DNA from: Tyto alba
Taxonomy: Eukaryota; Chordata; Aves; Strigiformes; Tytonidae
Assembly (NCBI RefSeq): GCF_018691265.1
Contig: NW_024881313.1
Coordinates: 12,476,501 to 12,540,500, forward strand
Direction: 5' to 3'
Length of the DNA: 64,000 nucleotides
Below are positions 1-13,900 of this stretch, in pieces. A model generated the notes under the pieces. That model was given only the letters and a program-made list of their open reading frames with translations. It was not told where the DNA came from and did no database searches. Each line of letters starts with the position of its first letter. The first letter of the stretch is position 1. The position numbers were made by a program, and so were the translations under genes.

Positions 1-2748
1 ACACATTTTTTACATCTGCTCCCCCTAAAAGAACCTACTGAAGATCCTTGGTCAGCTGGAGCATCCTGCTAGAGGTCTGGCAGGATATTCTGTTTGTGAG
101 CATAAGATGTGGACCAAAAAGAGGTCATGTCGGTTCAGGGTGCCATTTCTAATACCTAGACTCATTTTGAGATAAAATAATGTCAGTTCTAAGTGTCATG
201 TCTCAGTCTGATGCATCCCTATGGCCAGACAGCCATGAGGAGTTCAGTGTGGAAACCAGCTGCTTGGAATTGTCCCTAAGTGGGGACAAGTCCTATGTTT
301 TCTTTCCTGTGCTCCTCTTCAGAGTTTTCATGCCTGATGTTTAAAGCAGTTACTAGTAAGATTTTTTTTTTTAATTTTGTTGTTAGTGTAGATTAATCTG
401 ACTTCAAAAATGCTCTGTCATACTATCTAGTGGTTAAACCAAATCATGACTGTCCTACCAATGTTGCATTGTGGATGGAGTACTTATGAACTTATATGTT
501 CTGTTTTTCAAAGATAAAGCACCAAATAAAAGTTGTCATTTTATCACTTTATCCTCTTTCACATAGGTGTTTTTAAAGAGAGATTTTCTGAAACCTAATT
601 TGGATTGAGGTAATGATTAGTGCTCTTCAGTATTGATGATTAAATATAGTAAACTCATTGTTTTAGACAAGAAGATCAGTGTATTATTTGTAGATAGCAA
701 AGACAATCCATCACCATAGTGATTCAATAGCTTTCAGTGTTTTAAATTCAATTACTTTACCCTTTGTGAATAGCTGTTTTGCATAATGCTCTTTCACTTT
801 CTTTTGACCATTCCAAGTGACCATTTGTCTTCCAAGTATCCTGTCAGGTACACTGAAGATATTTCTTTTTATGCAATGTTACAGAAAAATCATTATATAG
901 AGATATAAAAAGAACTTCAGGTAAATTACTTTAACACCGTGACACAAAGTGACACAAGATCTGAAACTTAAAGCTGAAGCTTGGAACCAATCATGGAGAC
1001 ACACCAACATGAAGGAAAAAAGTGCAGTGCCTGAAGGAATCTGTATCAACCTAAAGGTTGTCTGCTTGTCTTTTCTTAGCTGGAAAATGACCCAAACAGC
1101 ATTTTTAAACTTAGATTTTTTTATTAATTACTTTACTAGGGAAATTTTATTTTAAGGGTGGAGAAAGAAAGGAAAAGTTCTTTTCAATCATGTCAGTAAA
1201 TATGGATCACATGAATGTTTGTTTTGATTCTTTCAATTGACTCAGTTGCACGCAATTGGATGCAATTCTGCTTTAGGAAAGGAGTCCAAGTGTTCTCTAG
1301 AAGCTATTCAGGATTCTTGGTAAGGAAGCTCCAACTCACATATTTTTATGCTAAAATATCAAGGAGACACTAGTTGGAACAAAAATAAACCTGCAAGGAG
1401 ACCTCTACAATTAACATATAATGAATAAGTTTACTTTCATGTTTTTCATTGTACTTCATGTGAGTTTCCAGCACATTCCAGTGAACCACATATCTAGCAA
1501 AATGAATTATGAATACAGTCTTAGGGGAAAGTGAGCAAGACCATTCCCAAAGAGAATCAATACTCTTCAGTGGCTTTGAATCCCTGGAAGTGAGGTAATA
1601 ACTTGTGAGAGTCTCATAATGGTTTTGACTGTCTTGGGAATGTGATAGTACAATTTCCTGGTGTTGATGAATCTCTTCATTGAGGCACTACATTAGGAAG
1701 CAGTATGGGAACTGGTAAGGGAAAATGTTTGCCAGTAAAGTAGACAGAGTCTACTTTCACATGTTGTTCATGAACCAATGATCTTGCCTCATCTAGTTTA
1801 AAAGAACCATGCTGTTCAGAAAGTTCACAGAGATCTACTTAATTCTTTGCTTGAGTTGTACCTGATTACTTCTCACTGTATGAAGCTCAGCAAGAAGAAG
1901 TAGTTTCAAAGTCCCAGTTCCACACAAAAATAAGATAAATATTAATCCAAATTACATTTTCTTTTATAAAATATTTCATATGGAAACACATGTACATATG
2001 CTTTCAGTAGTATTTCAATGGCCAGTAGTTCTATCTGTATAGGACAAGGTGAACAAAACATACACCTCTGAACAAATCATGAAATAATTGAAGTGAAATA
2101 TAATTCAGAGAATTTGTCAAATATCATTCAATCTTTTATTGCTATTTGATTTCCAATGAAGAGGGAAATTCAGTGTGATTACATTGAAGAAAAAATTCAA
2201 AATTAGCCAAATAAATTATTTCAATGAGTAATGCAGCCAGCTCTGCTATAAATACATGACAAATCATTTAGAATAGGTTTGTCTATTCATGTGATTGTGT
2301 TTATTCATTTATATTTGTGTCTATTTGTGTTTATGATTTTCAGAAGGTTTTGTAATGCTTCATGGAACACTGAAGAGAATGAAATAATGAAAAATCTTGT
2401 CTTCTCTTGAATAGATCAGTTCCTCAGTGTTGTAAATGTAGCTAGAAGATCAAATATTATGTTGTTTTGCCTGTAAATGTCTCCAGATGGAAAAAGTAGG
2501 AGAGAAGAATTAAATTGAAAGACAAATAATGAAATATTCAGTCCTGAAATGCACAGTTCTGATCAATGGGTAATCTGGAGATGTGGTTTTTGTAGTGAAA
2601 GTTGTGGTACATCTTTATAGTGCAGTACCTGGCCGCTACTGTAGATGAATTTAAGTCTTTTAATATACTTGCATTTCAGCTATGCCAGTCGTAATAAATC
2701 AAGATTATTACTACAAAAATTGATTACATTAGAGTCAAAAGCATAAGA
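1..2748. other. AT-rich noncoding stretch, no gene seen
   Basis: I see no gene or recognisable repeat here. The longest open frame is a 68-codon plus-strand frame at 949-1155 with no domain, no signal peptide and no plausible splice context. Base composition is AT-rich with short homopolymer runs, for example T at 361-372. A 24-base segment at 2663-2686 recurs with one mismatch at 30644-30667 and is reported separately. Confidence 0.6.
2663..2686 (+). repeat. 24-bp word repeated at 30644-30667
   Basis: The 24 bases here match 30644-30667 in the same orientation at 23 of 24 positions; the difference is G versus A in the middle. The flanks do not obviously align. It may be a fragment of a dispersed repeat family that I do not recognise, or a coincidence favoured by AT-rich composition. 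Confidence 0.4.
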
Positions 2749-2768
2749 AAAAAAAAATATTTTTTTTT
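2749..2768. repeat. A9-TA-T9 perfect palindrome
   Basis: A run of A, then TA, then a run of T forms a 20-bp perfect palindrome. On the minus strand its right half is a poly(A) tract lying just downstream of an AATAAA signal. The palindrome could therefore be the tail of a retrocopy that landed beside an A-rich target. Confidence 0.55.
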
Positions 2769-3230
2769 CCACACAAAACTCTTTATTCGCATTGAACAAT
2801 GTTGAAAATTATACATACATGATAGCTTTTTACTTTTTCCACTGTGTTCAGTATTCAGTAGGCACTCAACCTGACCTATCACAACCTAAATGCAAATTAC
2901 ACATGTTCACTTGAGAATACTTCACATCCAAACTCACAGCTGAGGGTGATTTTTTTGTTGCTTACTAGTAAATCTTTGGAAAACAAGTTTTATAATTAAA
3001 GTGATGACACAGCTATAACTGTAGAAGCATAAACAGTGTGTCTATAAATAGTGCAGTAACTACAGTGGCAGACTTTGTCAAGTGGTTTGTATAGGACAGC
3101 CAGGCTGTGGCAGCTGATATGATGGGAGAAATTATGTCGAGGTCTGCTAATCAATTCCTTTTTGATGTTAAACTTTTTTCTTCTTCATCAAGAACTGACA
3201 TTAACTTTGTGTCCTATCATGGGGGCACTG
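2769..3230 (-). pseudogene. possible retrocopy 3' UTR or mRNA 3' end (minus strand)
   Basis: Read on the minus strand, an AATAAA polyadenylation signal (2787-2782) is followed after 13 bases by an A9 tract encoded in the genome (2768-2760). That is the normal spacing of a polyadenylated mRNA 3' end, and a genomically encoded tail suggests a retrotransposed copy. The upstream sequence has no long open frame. One short frame between stops is rich in Glu and Lys, but I cannot assign it to a protein. The upstream limit is a guess. Alternatives are a real minus-strand gene 3' end or a chance match. Confidence 0.25.
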
Positions 3231-6200
3231 CATGAAAGGGACAATCTCAATTTTTAGTTAAACACACATCTAAATTTCAGTAAAAGAACAAATTATACCT
3301 GATAGACCTTGGCACTGGCATTTAAAATTACACCATAGCTGATTATACTCAATGATATTTAGAATCATACAGGACTTCAAAAGGGGAGTGAGTTCACTAG
3401 AGTATTCACAAGATTCAACATAAGTGGTAAGAAATACTGGAGGCATTAGCCAGAGCTAATGTTACTGGAGGTTAATCTGGAACGAGTAGTGTAGCGTGTA
3501 AGCTTTAAGTATTTAAAGTTCTCATGAAGAAACCAAACAGTGTATATTAATAAATTAAAAACAACATTTAGCAATTGCTCTGATGTCAAGCTATACTGTT
3601 TGACATCAGTTAATGTAATACAAGAAAAAGTATCAGTATTATTTTTCTTTTTAGAACTATTTTTTCTCCCTTAGTTTTCAAATCATTCCTGTGATCCCCT
3701 ATCATGGAACATTTTGTGAGAGAAAACCAATCACTCTTGCTGTTTCCAGCCAAAATTTATTAACGGTCTAGTGATGTAATGGTGGTCTGTGATAGCATAT
3801 TTCCTGTTACCTATACAATGCAGCTCTAAATGCACTTTAGGACCAAATTTATCCTGATTTTCTGTCTTTCCTTTCATCCTACCTACCATGTTCCTTTGCC
3901 TTACAGCAGACAGGTAGGTCTTGGTCGGCTGTGTCTTCTCTAGGCAAGGTCAATGTGCAGGCTTGAGTACCAGTGTAGGATTATCTCTAACTGTTTAACT
4001 GTTAAAATACATCTTGGTCTCATTGTGACCAGCTGTCAGTTCCTGCATATAGTTTGAGACATAGTGAAGGCCAGGGCTGATCCCCATGGGTAATATGTAA
4101 AAAGTCATCCTGTCTCATGGGGAAGGGAAATAAGCCATGGAGCTCTGCCATGTCACTGGCCTTAAGCTGGAGGAGCAGACTGTCTATTTTACTTAAAGGA
4201 GATTCAGCTGGGTCTAGGGGAAAAAACTACAGGATTCAAACATAGATACAGAAATCAGTTAAACATGTTTCTAGGGCAGTTTAATACATTAATTTCATCA
4301 TCTGTTAAACTGTTGCACATACATAGATGATCCCTTCTACAGAGCAAGATGCAAGAAACTTAAGAATCAGTTCTATATGCTCCTAAATAAGATTCAGACA
4401 GACTCCCTAACAAACAGTGGTCTAAGTCATTTGATATCTGGGTTACGTGATAGACACTATTAAAATTGGAATAAAATTCAATCTGCTGCATTAGACCAAA
4501 ATAAATTCAGTTGTGTTGATCTCTGTATTGACCTAGATTAATTTGCGCTGAAGATACTGTTCTGGCCACTGATTGCATGTACATGATATGAATTACCTCA
4601 GTACAGTGATTAATCTCTTACTAGATGTAGAAACTGATATTTTAGTGCCAAGAACCCACATAATTTTGTATTGAAAAGAGAAAGACACTGGAAGGAATAA
4701 CAGGGTTTTTTCAAGGCAGTGAACTTGATTGTTCTGAAAAAAAAAAAAAAATCAGATAAATTATAGCACTTGGACTTTAACCCAAAAGAGTTTTAAATGC
4801 AGCATGGACTGTTCTTGCAGTTTCAAGTAATGGTTGCTATGGGTGACCCAGAAATGAAACCAATCATGGCATTGTAATTTAAAACTAAAGCAGCTGGCAA
4901 AATATTTCCTCTCAAGCCTGTTGTCTCAGAAGTAAATGAAAAGGTCGGGAGACTTTCTATTTTCTTCTGAGACAACATGGACTGCTTGAACTAGGGAACA
5001 TATTAATGTTTTCACCACAGCTTTCTATTACGTGTCAGGAACTCCATTCCAGGATATCACACTAGAGGTGATGAAAAAAGACAGATGATAGAATGAAATG
5101 GTAGGACCTAACACAAAATAATCAACCATCTTTATATTTCCACTTTACATTATACCAGGAGTCCTGATTGCATTCTATAGGTGGTGGTATTTCACCTAAA
5201 AATAACAGCTGCTGCAAAGTACATGTCTGTCCACACAGTTACAGTTCAAAATGCTAAGGATTTGTGTGTGATAGTATAAGCCAGTCATAGCAAAGTACCA
5301 TTTTTTCTACCTAAATAAACAATGGTAACCTTGGCCAGACACATACAATTTGTGACTAAGATTTACCAATAGCTACAGATTTAGAGAGCTGGGAAAGGTG
5401 AGGGTTTTAAAAATGTTTCCTGTTTTAGTAGGAATTCCTGTGAGAAGTATTATGGTCACCACAGCAGCGTCTTGAATAAGGGAATGTTCAACAAAAAGTA
5501 GTATCCTGTATGGTCATCCCCGACACAGGCCACAGTTTTGGAGGAACTGGGAGGGAGAACTATATTTTCATCACATGCCTTAATTAAACATATATGAATC
5601 TTAATGATACATTTGCAAGATGCTCAAAATTACAAACATCCTTTGTAGACTTTGCTTAATGATTCATACATTATTGTTGTATCTTTACTTAATTAATTTT
5701 GGTAAGCTTGTTGCACTTTTCTGGTTAGTTAAGTTATAACTACAAATAGAAGAAGTGTCAAATAAATCAGCTTGAAAAGATCTCCAGTTTTAAGATCAAG
5801 AATACCAGTACAGTCAGTTGGAAAGAAAAAAAACTCAAGGTACAATGGAGAACACTCTCAGAAACAGAAATAAGTAGACACATGTTTTTCTTAAACAGGA
5901 TTTTGGCTGCCCTTCCTTGCTAAAGTAATGTTGCTCCCAGAGTGCTCCCAGTAACAAGGATGATTGTGGTAAACAAGCACAATGAATAAAGTCCACAACC
6001 AGCACATTTCTACTTTACTTTCAATTGACACTAGCCATCCCCCATTTTTATTTTTTATTAAAAGAAAGAAAAAAACACCAGAATGCAGAGACTCCTTCAC
6101 AATGTGTCTTCATTAAGACTTCTATTTTGCCAAGTTCCTGACAAAGGGAGCTTGATGTGTTAAGGGATTTTGAAAACATGCAAAGAAACACATAAAATAG

Positions 6201-8309
6201 CCTGAACTAAGCCAAGTAAAGTTTTAAATACGGAAGAACCTTAAGTCATTGGAACTGTGGAACTTGGCAATCAAACAGCAGGGAGACCCTTTACCAGTAA
6301 TTATTTTAACATTAGCCACAATCAGTGAGCAAATAGCAGAAAGTGCTTTTCTTCACAGCTATGACTTCCAAGATGCACTGCTGTGTGCTTTCTTCCAAGC
6401 TTTAACAAGAAATATGATGATAAATGGCATCCTTTGCTAATGTTTTTTAGAGAGCCAAGATTAGAAGATAGTGTTTCTCATTAATAATTTTCTATCATGC
6501 TATATAAGATGTGAGAAATCAGAATGTGTGGAATGGGAAAAGAAAAAAAAAAGGTAAAAAAAGTAAAGGAACCACTGCCTTTGGGAGATGCTTTCTAAGC
6601 CACAAATACCAATTTTTATTACCTTTGATTATAGTCCTACAGCTATAAAACAGGTGTTAAAGCTAATTCTCTGTCTCTGTTATTTCATCTCTTCTTAAAC
6701 AAACTGCTATGCATTTGTTGATTTTAGATGCCCAATGTGGTAAACGCAGGATTTAGTAACTCCTCCTCATTCCCATATAGATATTACATGTATTAACTGT
6801 ATTCTTAATTAAAAATTTGTGGACGTAGCTAAATATGAAAGCAACACATGTAAATTGCACTGTTCTTTAGATTACCATGATGCATTTAACTGATTTCTTT
6901 AGCCATAGGCAATTATTTTCAACAACAGCAGGATCTCTTGGAAAGCTGTGCCTGATCTTCCAGGTATGGCAAGATTTAACTTAGCACAATACAAGCTGAG
7001 ATGACATCTTTCTGTAGTAGTTTTCTACTTTTAACAGTTGCTGTGGAGGAAGCTTAAGGAAGAAGGTGAAAATAGCAAGTACAAAAATCACATATCTACA
7101 TCTGTAGGCAGCTCACATATTTTCTGATTTATTTTATATGAAATTCAGTGTATTTCCACAGTTAAGACTTGATTTCTCAAGAGCTTATCTGGTCATGTTG
7201 TTTGTTTTCTATGTGATGTTATAGTTTTCTGTTTAAGGCTCCGTAAAAGTTCCAGAAGCAAGAAATGAGGTTCAAAACAATATAGGCACTAGAATATAGG
7301 CACTGAATTTTTGCTTTTATATAAATGCTAACAGCAATTATTGACAGCAAAATGAAAACCAGGGAGCACAAAATTCAGATTAATATTCCTTCATAATTTT
7401 AGGAGTTGTCAATAGATATTTAAGTGAAAACTAAAACATGTATGAACATATTCTAAAATACTGAATGACACTAGTGTGAACATTTTAGTGGTATAGATAT
7501 GTGCTCCACTGTGCTGCTTGGGGCTTTTTTTTTTGTGAAGGGTTGAAACGATACCATGGGAGCTTTTTCTGAGAGAAAGGTGCTTGTTTTAATATTGTTA
7601 TGAACCTACAGACACCTTAAAAAGCCCTATATGCTACCGCAGAGGAGCTGACATTTCACTAATACAGATTTTCACAAAGATGAATAGTATGAGTCAAGCA
7701 ACATAAAGCAGTTTCAAATAGCTCAGAAAGTGAATCAGAAATTCAAACCGTGCTGAATAGCACCCTTCTGGGTTAGCTTCATTTCTAAGCCAAAAGTTCA
7801 TCTCTGCTTTAATGGTCAGACTTGAGCCTAATGCTCTGAAAAAAAGCAATTTCAGTGGACCCAATTGTTCTAACTACATCGCTAGACAGAGTTTAAGAGT
7901 TTTTTACAGTTCTGGAATACTCTTATGCCTCCTATGGTTTGCACAACCAGAAATTCCATTCCAGTCCCTTATACGATAATAAAATCAATTACATCTAATG
8001 CCACCCTGTTTGTAATCAATCTCTGCAGCTAAAATGACTTATTTAATACCTGAGAAGCTGTGATCCAGCTTTTGTGGGTTTTTGCAACATTATATGTTCC
8101 TAAAGTGGAACAGGGATCCAAACTTCGTCTTCCAATTCCTCCATAAACTCTGTCTTCAATGTCATCAGGAACCCAGGTGTTAAACACAGCAAGCGCTGCC
8201 CAGCTCTACCTCAAATCACTTCTCTCAACAGGAACAATGTTTCTGAGTAAAACTCCCATCTTTTCAGGTCCATTTTTGAACCTCACACTAATGCTATCAT
8301 ATTTGAACT
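3231..8309. other. AT-rich noncoding stretch, no gene seen
   Basis: Only short open frames occur (5891-6100 minus, 6249-6440 plus; under 70 codons) and none has recognisable features. Low-complexity spots include an A run at 4738-4752. An imperfect 14-bp tandem duplication lies at 7279-7304. No mobile element is recognised until the CR1 at 8310. Confidence 0.6.
7279..7304 (+). repeat. short tandem duplication, period 14
   Basis: The 12-mer AATATAGGCACT occurs twice, at 7279-7290 and 7293-7304, with AG between the copies. This is probably a replication-slippage duplication, with no evident function. Confidence 0.7.
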
Positions 8310-9130
8310 TCATAGAATCATAGGTTTGGATTGGAAGGGACCTTTAAAGGCTATCTAGTCCAACCCCCCTCTGCAGGAACATCAGTGAGCAGGAACATCT
8401 TCAACTACATCAGGCTGCTCAGAGCCCCATCCATCCTGATCTTAAATATTTCCAGGGATGGGGCATCTACTACCTCTTTGGGCAACCTGCTCCAGTGTTT
8501 CACCACCCTCATTGTAAAAAAATTTCTTCCATATATCTAGTCTGAATCTACACCTTGTTCTTTCCCTAAAGGCCCTATTAAAAAGTCTATCCACATCTTT
8601 CTTATAAGCCCCCTTTAAGTACTGAAAGGCTGCAATAAGATTTCCCTGGAGCCTTCTCTTTTCCAGGCTGAACAATCCCAACTGTCTCAGACTGTCTTCA
8701 TAGGAGAGGTGTTGCAATCTTCTCATAATTTTTGTGGCTCTCATCTGGACCCACTACAACAGGTCCATGTCTTTCCTGTGCTGAGGGTCCCAGAGCTGGA
8801 TGCAGTACTCCAGGTGAGGTCCCATGAGAGCAAAGGGGCAGAATTACCTCCTTCGACCTGCTGGCAATGCTTATTTTGATGCAGTCCAGGATACAGTTGT
8901 CTTTCTGGGCTGTGAGTGAACATTGCCAGCTCATGTCCAGCTTTTCACCCATCAGTATCCCCAAGTCCTTTTTGGCAGGGCTGTTCTCAATACCTCCATC
9001 CCTGTGTTGATACTGGAGGTTGCCCCAACCCATGTGCAGGACCTTGCACTTGGCCTTGTTGAATCTTACAAGGTTCACATGGGCCCACTTCTGAACCTTG
9101 TCCAGGTCCCTCTGAATGGCATCATGAATG
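8310..9130 (-). mobile_element. CR1 non-LTR retrotransposon, 5'-truncated, minus strand
   Basis: The left edge carries CATAGAATCATAGG, the inverted form of the ATTCTATG-type repeat that ends avian CR1 elements. It is followed by the standard inverted tail (TTGGAAGGGACC, AGTCCAACCCCCCT, CAGGGATGGGGCATCTAC). About 820 bp of the 3' end is kept and homology fades near 9125-9130, which is typical 5' truncation from incomplete reverse transcription. The type resembles the CR1-Y/J-like groups in birds, from memory. A short duplication of GCAGGAACATC near 8373-8399 lies inside the tail and is absent from the consensus as I recall it. Element limits are good to about 10 bp on the left and 20 bp on the right. 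Confidence 0.93.
8430..9100 (-). pseudogene. CR1 ORF2 C-terminal remnant (broken reverse transcriptase end)
   Basis: The minus strand encodes the end of the CR1 ORF2 polyprotein, which in intact elements carries endonuclease and reverse transcriptase. It lies in two main frames. The upstream part (9078 to about 8840) shows FNKAKCKVLHMGWGN, LGILMGEKLDMS and SRSKEVILPL. The downstream part (8744-8442) shows EDSLRQLGLFSLEKRRLQG, LIAAFQYLKGAYKKD and RFRLDIWKKFF. The frame changes near 8835-8845, where several bases are missing next to the SREVILPLYSAL-type region. It changes again at an A7 run near 8516-8522. About 30 bases are also missing near 8553-8570, between the RTR and FRLD motifs. No catalytic reverse-transcriptase block is present, so the copy is dead. 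Confidence 0.9.
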
Positions 9131-10883
9131 ACTTGGTGGTGTAGAAATTCTAAGAGGTAATTTGGAACCTAAGAAATCTTGGCACCATCATTCATGAAAA
9201 CCTCAATCTGTTGTTTGCTTTTGAAAATCTGTTCTCAGTGTTGCCAATATATTTTGTCCACACACCAGTCATGCATGCAAACTCCCTTGATATTTCTACT
9301 GGTTTACTGGACCTTATCAGTCAAAGAGGGGCCCATTATGGTCCAGCATGATTATAGGAAGGATCAAGCACCCTGTTGGTTCAGCAGTGTGTACCTCTGT
9401 GCTGTTCTTCACCAGCCTGATCCAGTTATCTTTCATCTGTCCATGTAGCTTCCAAAATCCTTCAGCTCCCCACAAGCCCCCATGTGACTTATATGTTCAT
9501 CTGGCTTTGGTCCTTCACAGTTTTGCACTGTCACAGCCCACCTCCAAAAGAGGAAGAGCACAGGTAGTGAGAAACACCTGAAACTTGTATGGGGAAAAAA
9601 ACAGTATGATGAAACTCCTGATATTTCATCTTCTGCCTTATGTTTTAAATTGTAGTAAAAGGAGAGAGACTGTTTTCCTTACATTTCCTGAATAGTGCAA
9701 TAATAAGCCTCAGATATAAAACTCCCACTTCATTAGGCCTAGGTGCACAATGAGGCAAATTTAGGAGCACGTTCATTTCCTCAGAATCATGAAAATCATT
9801 AGAACATTGGAAAATAAGACTTTGACTAAGGAAGCTAAATGAGTGAAGGAATTTCCTTTCTAATCTAACCACTCTGAGTAGGGGCTGGAAAGCCCTAAGT
9901 ATGATTTTGTTATGTCCCTACAGATTACTAATGTGACTTCACATAAGTCTTTCTATTAGTTAAATATCAGAGTGGGACAGTGCGTATCACACTAACGATT
10001 GATAAATAGGATTATTGTCTCTGCAGCAGAAGAGATTTCTTTTGAGGCAAAAAAATGTGAGAACTAATTTGAAGAATATAAAGGCAATTAGGATAAATAA
10101 GTTCTATCATTCACTACTACATAAGGTATCACATCCACTGAGTTCAGCTTTTACAACAGAATTATCAGGCTCAAAAAATGGACTTTTAAAGCCCGGAAAA
10201 AAAAATCATATCTGAAAAGAAAAAGGAAGTGACATGTTATGTAGGTTTGCTTAGCAGAAGGTTAGACCAGGTACACCACTTCACTCTTCTGCCTTGAATT
10301 TTAAGATGCACCGTACAATGCTATGTTTATTTCATCAAGTGCAAGGCTCTCTTTTGTTCTTTAAAGTGAAAGACAGGCCAGTTATACTTTTTACAGTGCA
10401 CTGGGGGAGAGGTGAAGTGTACTCTTTTTCACATATTGTGATACTACATTACTGCCTGTCTGTCCTATTCCTTTGGGAAACCCTACTGTTCAGGAGATCA
10501 GTCCCCTGAATGAAAGCTAGTGTCAAATATTAACAGTGAATTAAAACTGCAGGTAAAAACGGTGACAGTGGCATATTCCTGTCACTGGGATGACAGGAAA
10601 TTTATTTTGCTGTGGCTGAAAAGTAATTAACCTCCACTGTGAGAAATTCTATTACTAGTAGCTATTCTGCCATGCAAAGTATACTACATGGAAATGTTAC
10701 AGGCCATCAAGCAGAAAAGGCAGATTTGTCTGCATTTTAAACTAAAACTGCCCTCACCCCCACTTTCCATTCTTATTCTCTTTCTCCACTCACTCGATCT
10801 TCACTGAAGCTAGAAATTGAGATGCACGTGTGATAGAAAGAAAATGGTATAAGCCAAAGGATTTTCATAAGGTATTTACAGGA

Positions 10884-10900
10884 GTGTGTGTGTGTGTGTG
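10884..10900 (+). repeat. (GT)n microsatellite
   Basis: An uninterrupted run of about eight GT units. It is short, with nothing else of note around it. Confidence 0.9.
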
Positions 10901-13900
10901 ATAGCAGAAGTATGCTCTTTTTAACAAACCAAGCTCTTTATGGGAGGAATTTAGCAATGATCTAGATTGGCTTTCAAATCAGAATAATTTTGTTGAAGCC
11001 TTGTATAGGAAAACGTCAACATATCAGCTGACAGGCCTCCTCTCATCTTGCTCTCACTTACACTCTGCTGCTGGTAAAAAGTACAATCATCCTCTTCTGA
11101 AAAGGGACAAAAAACCCTCTGACACTCAGAACTAGGACTGTATTCTGAGAGGGGAAGTTAAGGTTTTTCAAGTTCATTGGGTGAATGTACTTTACAAAAT
11201 ATGATTGCAAAGCAGAAGGAGCCTGCCAGTTTTTCTGTGAACTTTTGCCTGCCCGAGAAAACTAGCATTTTTGGAGAGAGGAAAACTGTTATCAAGCTCT
11301 TCCCTCTGAGATCAGTGACTGTCAAAAGTCATTAAGTATGAGAGAGAATCCACCAGTCTCTGTGTGTGATAGAGGGAAAGTTGAGATGAAAAGCAAAATT
11401 GCTTTTCTGCCTCAGAAAGAGAATTGTCTGGTTTTCTCTTCATGCCATGGTTATACCACGAACAGGCTGTGGTGGGTTACTGTATTTTGGAAGCCAAAAA
11501 AAGCAAATCTACTGAAAATTACAGGGGAAGAAAATTTTGAGTATTACAGACTAATGGTTTGTCCAATTGCTTTGCAGGCAGGTTTGTGAGTGACAGCTGT
11601 GCATTAACAGCATGCTGTCCTCCTCCCTCTCAGGAAGAGGTGAAGGCTACATCCTTGCAACTATAAAATGACTTCAGCTTAATGATGGAGTGTGAGAAAA
11701 AAATTACATCTTTAGATCTACATTTTAAAGTGACAGTGCACTCTGGGATTCCAGATTACTGTTATTAATGAAAGAATGTTTAATACCTTTCTAGTAGGGG
11801 TTTCTGAATCATGCTCCATTTAAAAGAGATTTCACTTCTCTATTAAAAAAAAAAAGTTTCTGGGAACAAATAATTGAAGTTTACAATGTACCACCAAGGA
11901 ACCTATTCAAAGGTTTTTTATTCTCTTTTTACAAACCATCTGTGATCAAAAATCAGAAAATGTATGTGCTAAAAATGAGTAATGGACCATAATTGAGCTT
12001 TCTAATAATTTCCGTATTAACAATGGTTCCCAGACCACCTCCAACCAAAACCTGAAGTCAACAGTTTATGTTAGAGGTTTATAAACAAAACCAGTCAAGA
12101 AGAAGTTGAAGGAATTAGCCTAAGACAACAAATTACAAAAACATGAACACTAGGAGTTTGGCATTTAATGGGATACAATTTTGAAAGCTTCAGAAATGAC
12201 TGTAATAAGGTTACTGCTATGGGAAAATACATTCCACAGTGTGACTATGTATATACACCAATATAAATAATATGCAAGTATATATTTGCATGAATATATT
12301 TTGTGCAAGAAACATCAGTTAAATCTTTGAACTTATCTAGTGGAGCTTTTATCTAAATTATTTTCACGTTCAGTCTTTTTGCTCATTCAGACTTATGAGT
12401 CAAAATTATTCTTATGATAGGCTACTGATGCAGAAACCTATCCAGGATGGATTATTGCTCAAATGATTTTCATTACATATTTTAAGGATAAAGAGGCTAC
12501 TTTGTGTAGATAAAACTAGTGTGTGTCATCTCCCATGGAATTTTACAAAGGAGGAGTCAGAACATTGTTGAGATTCTGAAAACCCATTGGGCTGCCTGTG
12601 CATTGTCAAAGGGTGTTTCCTGTGTCTCCTCTCTCCTACTTTTGTTATAAAGACAGTGAGCTTGGGCTTTGGGTAAGATCAAAAGATCACCCCTACTCTC
12701 AGATGTACAGAAAATACCTCAGCTGACATTCTGATGCACTGTAAATGATGGGATTATTCTTCAGTTTTTTCCATCGGTACCAACAAGCCAGACAAAATGC
12801 AAGTCCCTTACTTGTTTGCTTTTTGTCATGTAGACTTCAGTCCTGAATCCCTGGCTCATGCCTTCAATACATAAAATTTCCTGGTGGTCTCCCATCCAAG
12901 TCCCCGAAAGGCCATGCTTAACTCCAAGGAACAGACCCAGATGAGTACATGCAGGTTAGTACAACTAGGACAGGGACAGTTTTACTGGTACCAGGAATCT
13001 TATTCACAAACGAGTTGAATTGGTTGCCATACTCTGTGGTGAAGACATGGAGGATGTCTCTATTTCAGCAGTCAGCTATTACATGATTTATTAATGTTTA
13101 ATCAAAATGACAGAAGTAGTGTCAATGTGGCAGTAGTTCATACCTCATCCACACTGAAATATTTGCTTTTTTCAGCATTTTCTTGTTGTAGCTCTAAGCC
13201 TTCCACAATGGTATCTTTTATCTCATTTTCAGACAGTTCTGTTATCTTTCAGTAAAATATCTTTACAGATTCTTTCTGGGTACTGTTCCATAATTTAACA
13301 GACATAAATATAGATTACAGTCTAGATTAGTCCCATAGATTCTTGCTTTGACATCTTCTTCAACCAACCTTTGGGCAAGAGGTAAGGGAGCTAACAGTGA
13401 TATGCTTGAACTACATTTCATTGCAAAAGGTTCAAGCTCTTGCCCACTAACTGTAGTTCATTGCCAAACTTTACTATAACAGATTTGAAAAAAAATATAT
13501 GTCTGAAATAAATGGATTTGATAAGTACAGTCATGCATTTAAAATATCTCAGGAAATAAGGATAACAGTTTAGGCCATTTTTTTTTCCCCAGATACTGTA
13601 AACAAGTCTTTGTCTTCTTACCTGTGTAAACAAGATGTTTGAAATACCCTATGTTATCCCCCTAACAACTCATTATTACAGTTTGACTGAAACATACTTC
13701 ATTCTATTTCTGAATCCTAATTACTCAGCTCTGTAACTGCACTGGTGCCAGCAGACCTTGCACTAGTGTCTTGAACGTACATCTACCCACTGCTGGAAAA
13801 GCTTCCACAATTTTATATGGCACCATCTGAAATCTAGTAAGGGAAAGCTTTATCTACACCAATATTTTGTTTCCATGTGGAAATATCTTCTTCACTTGTG

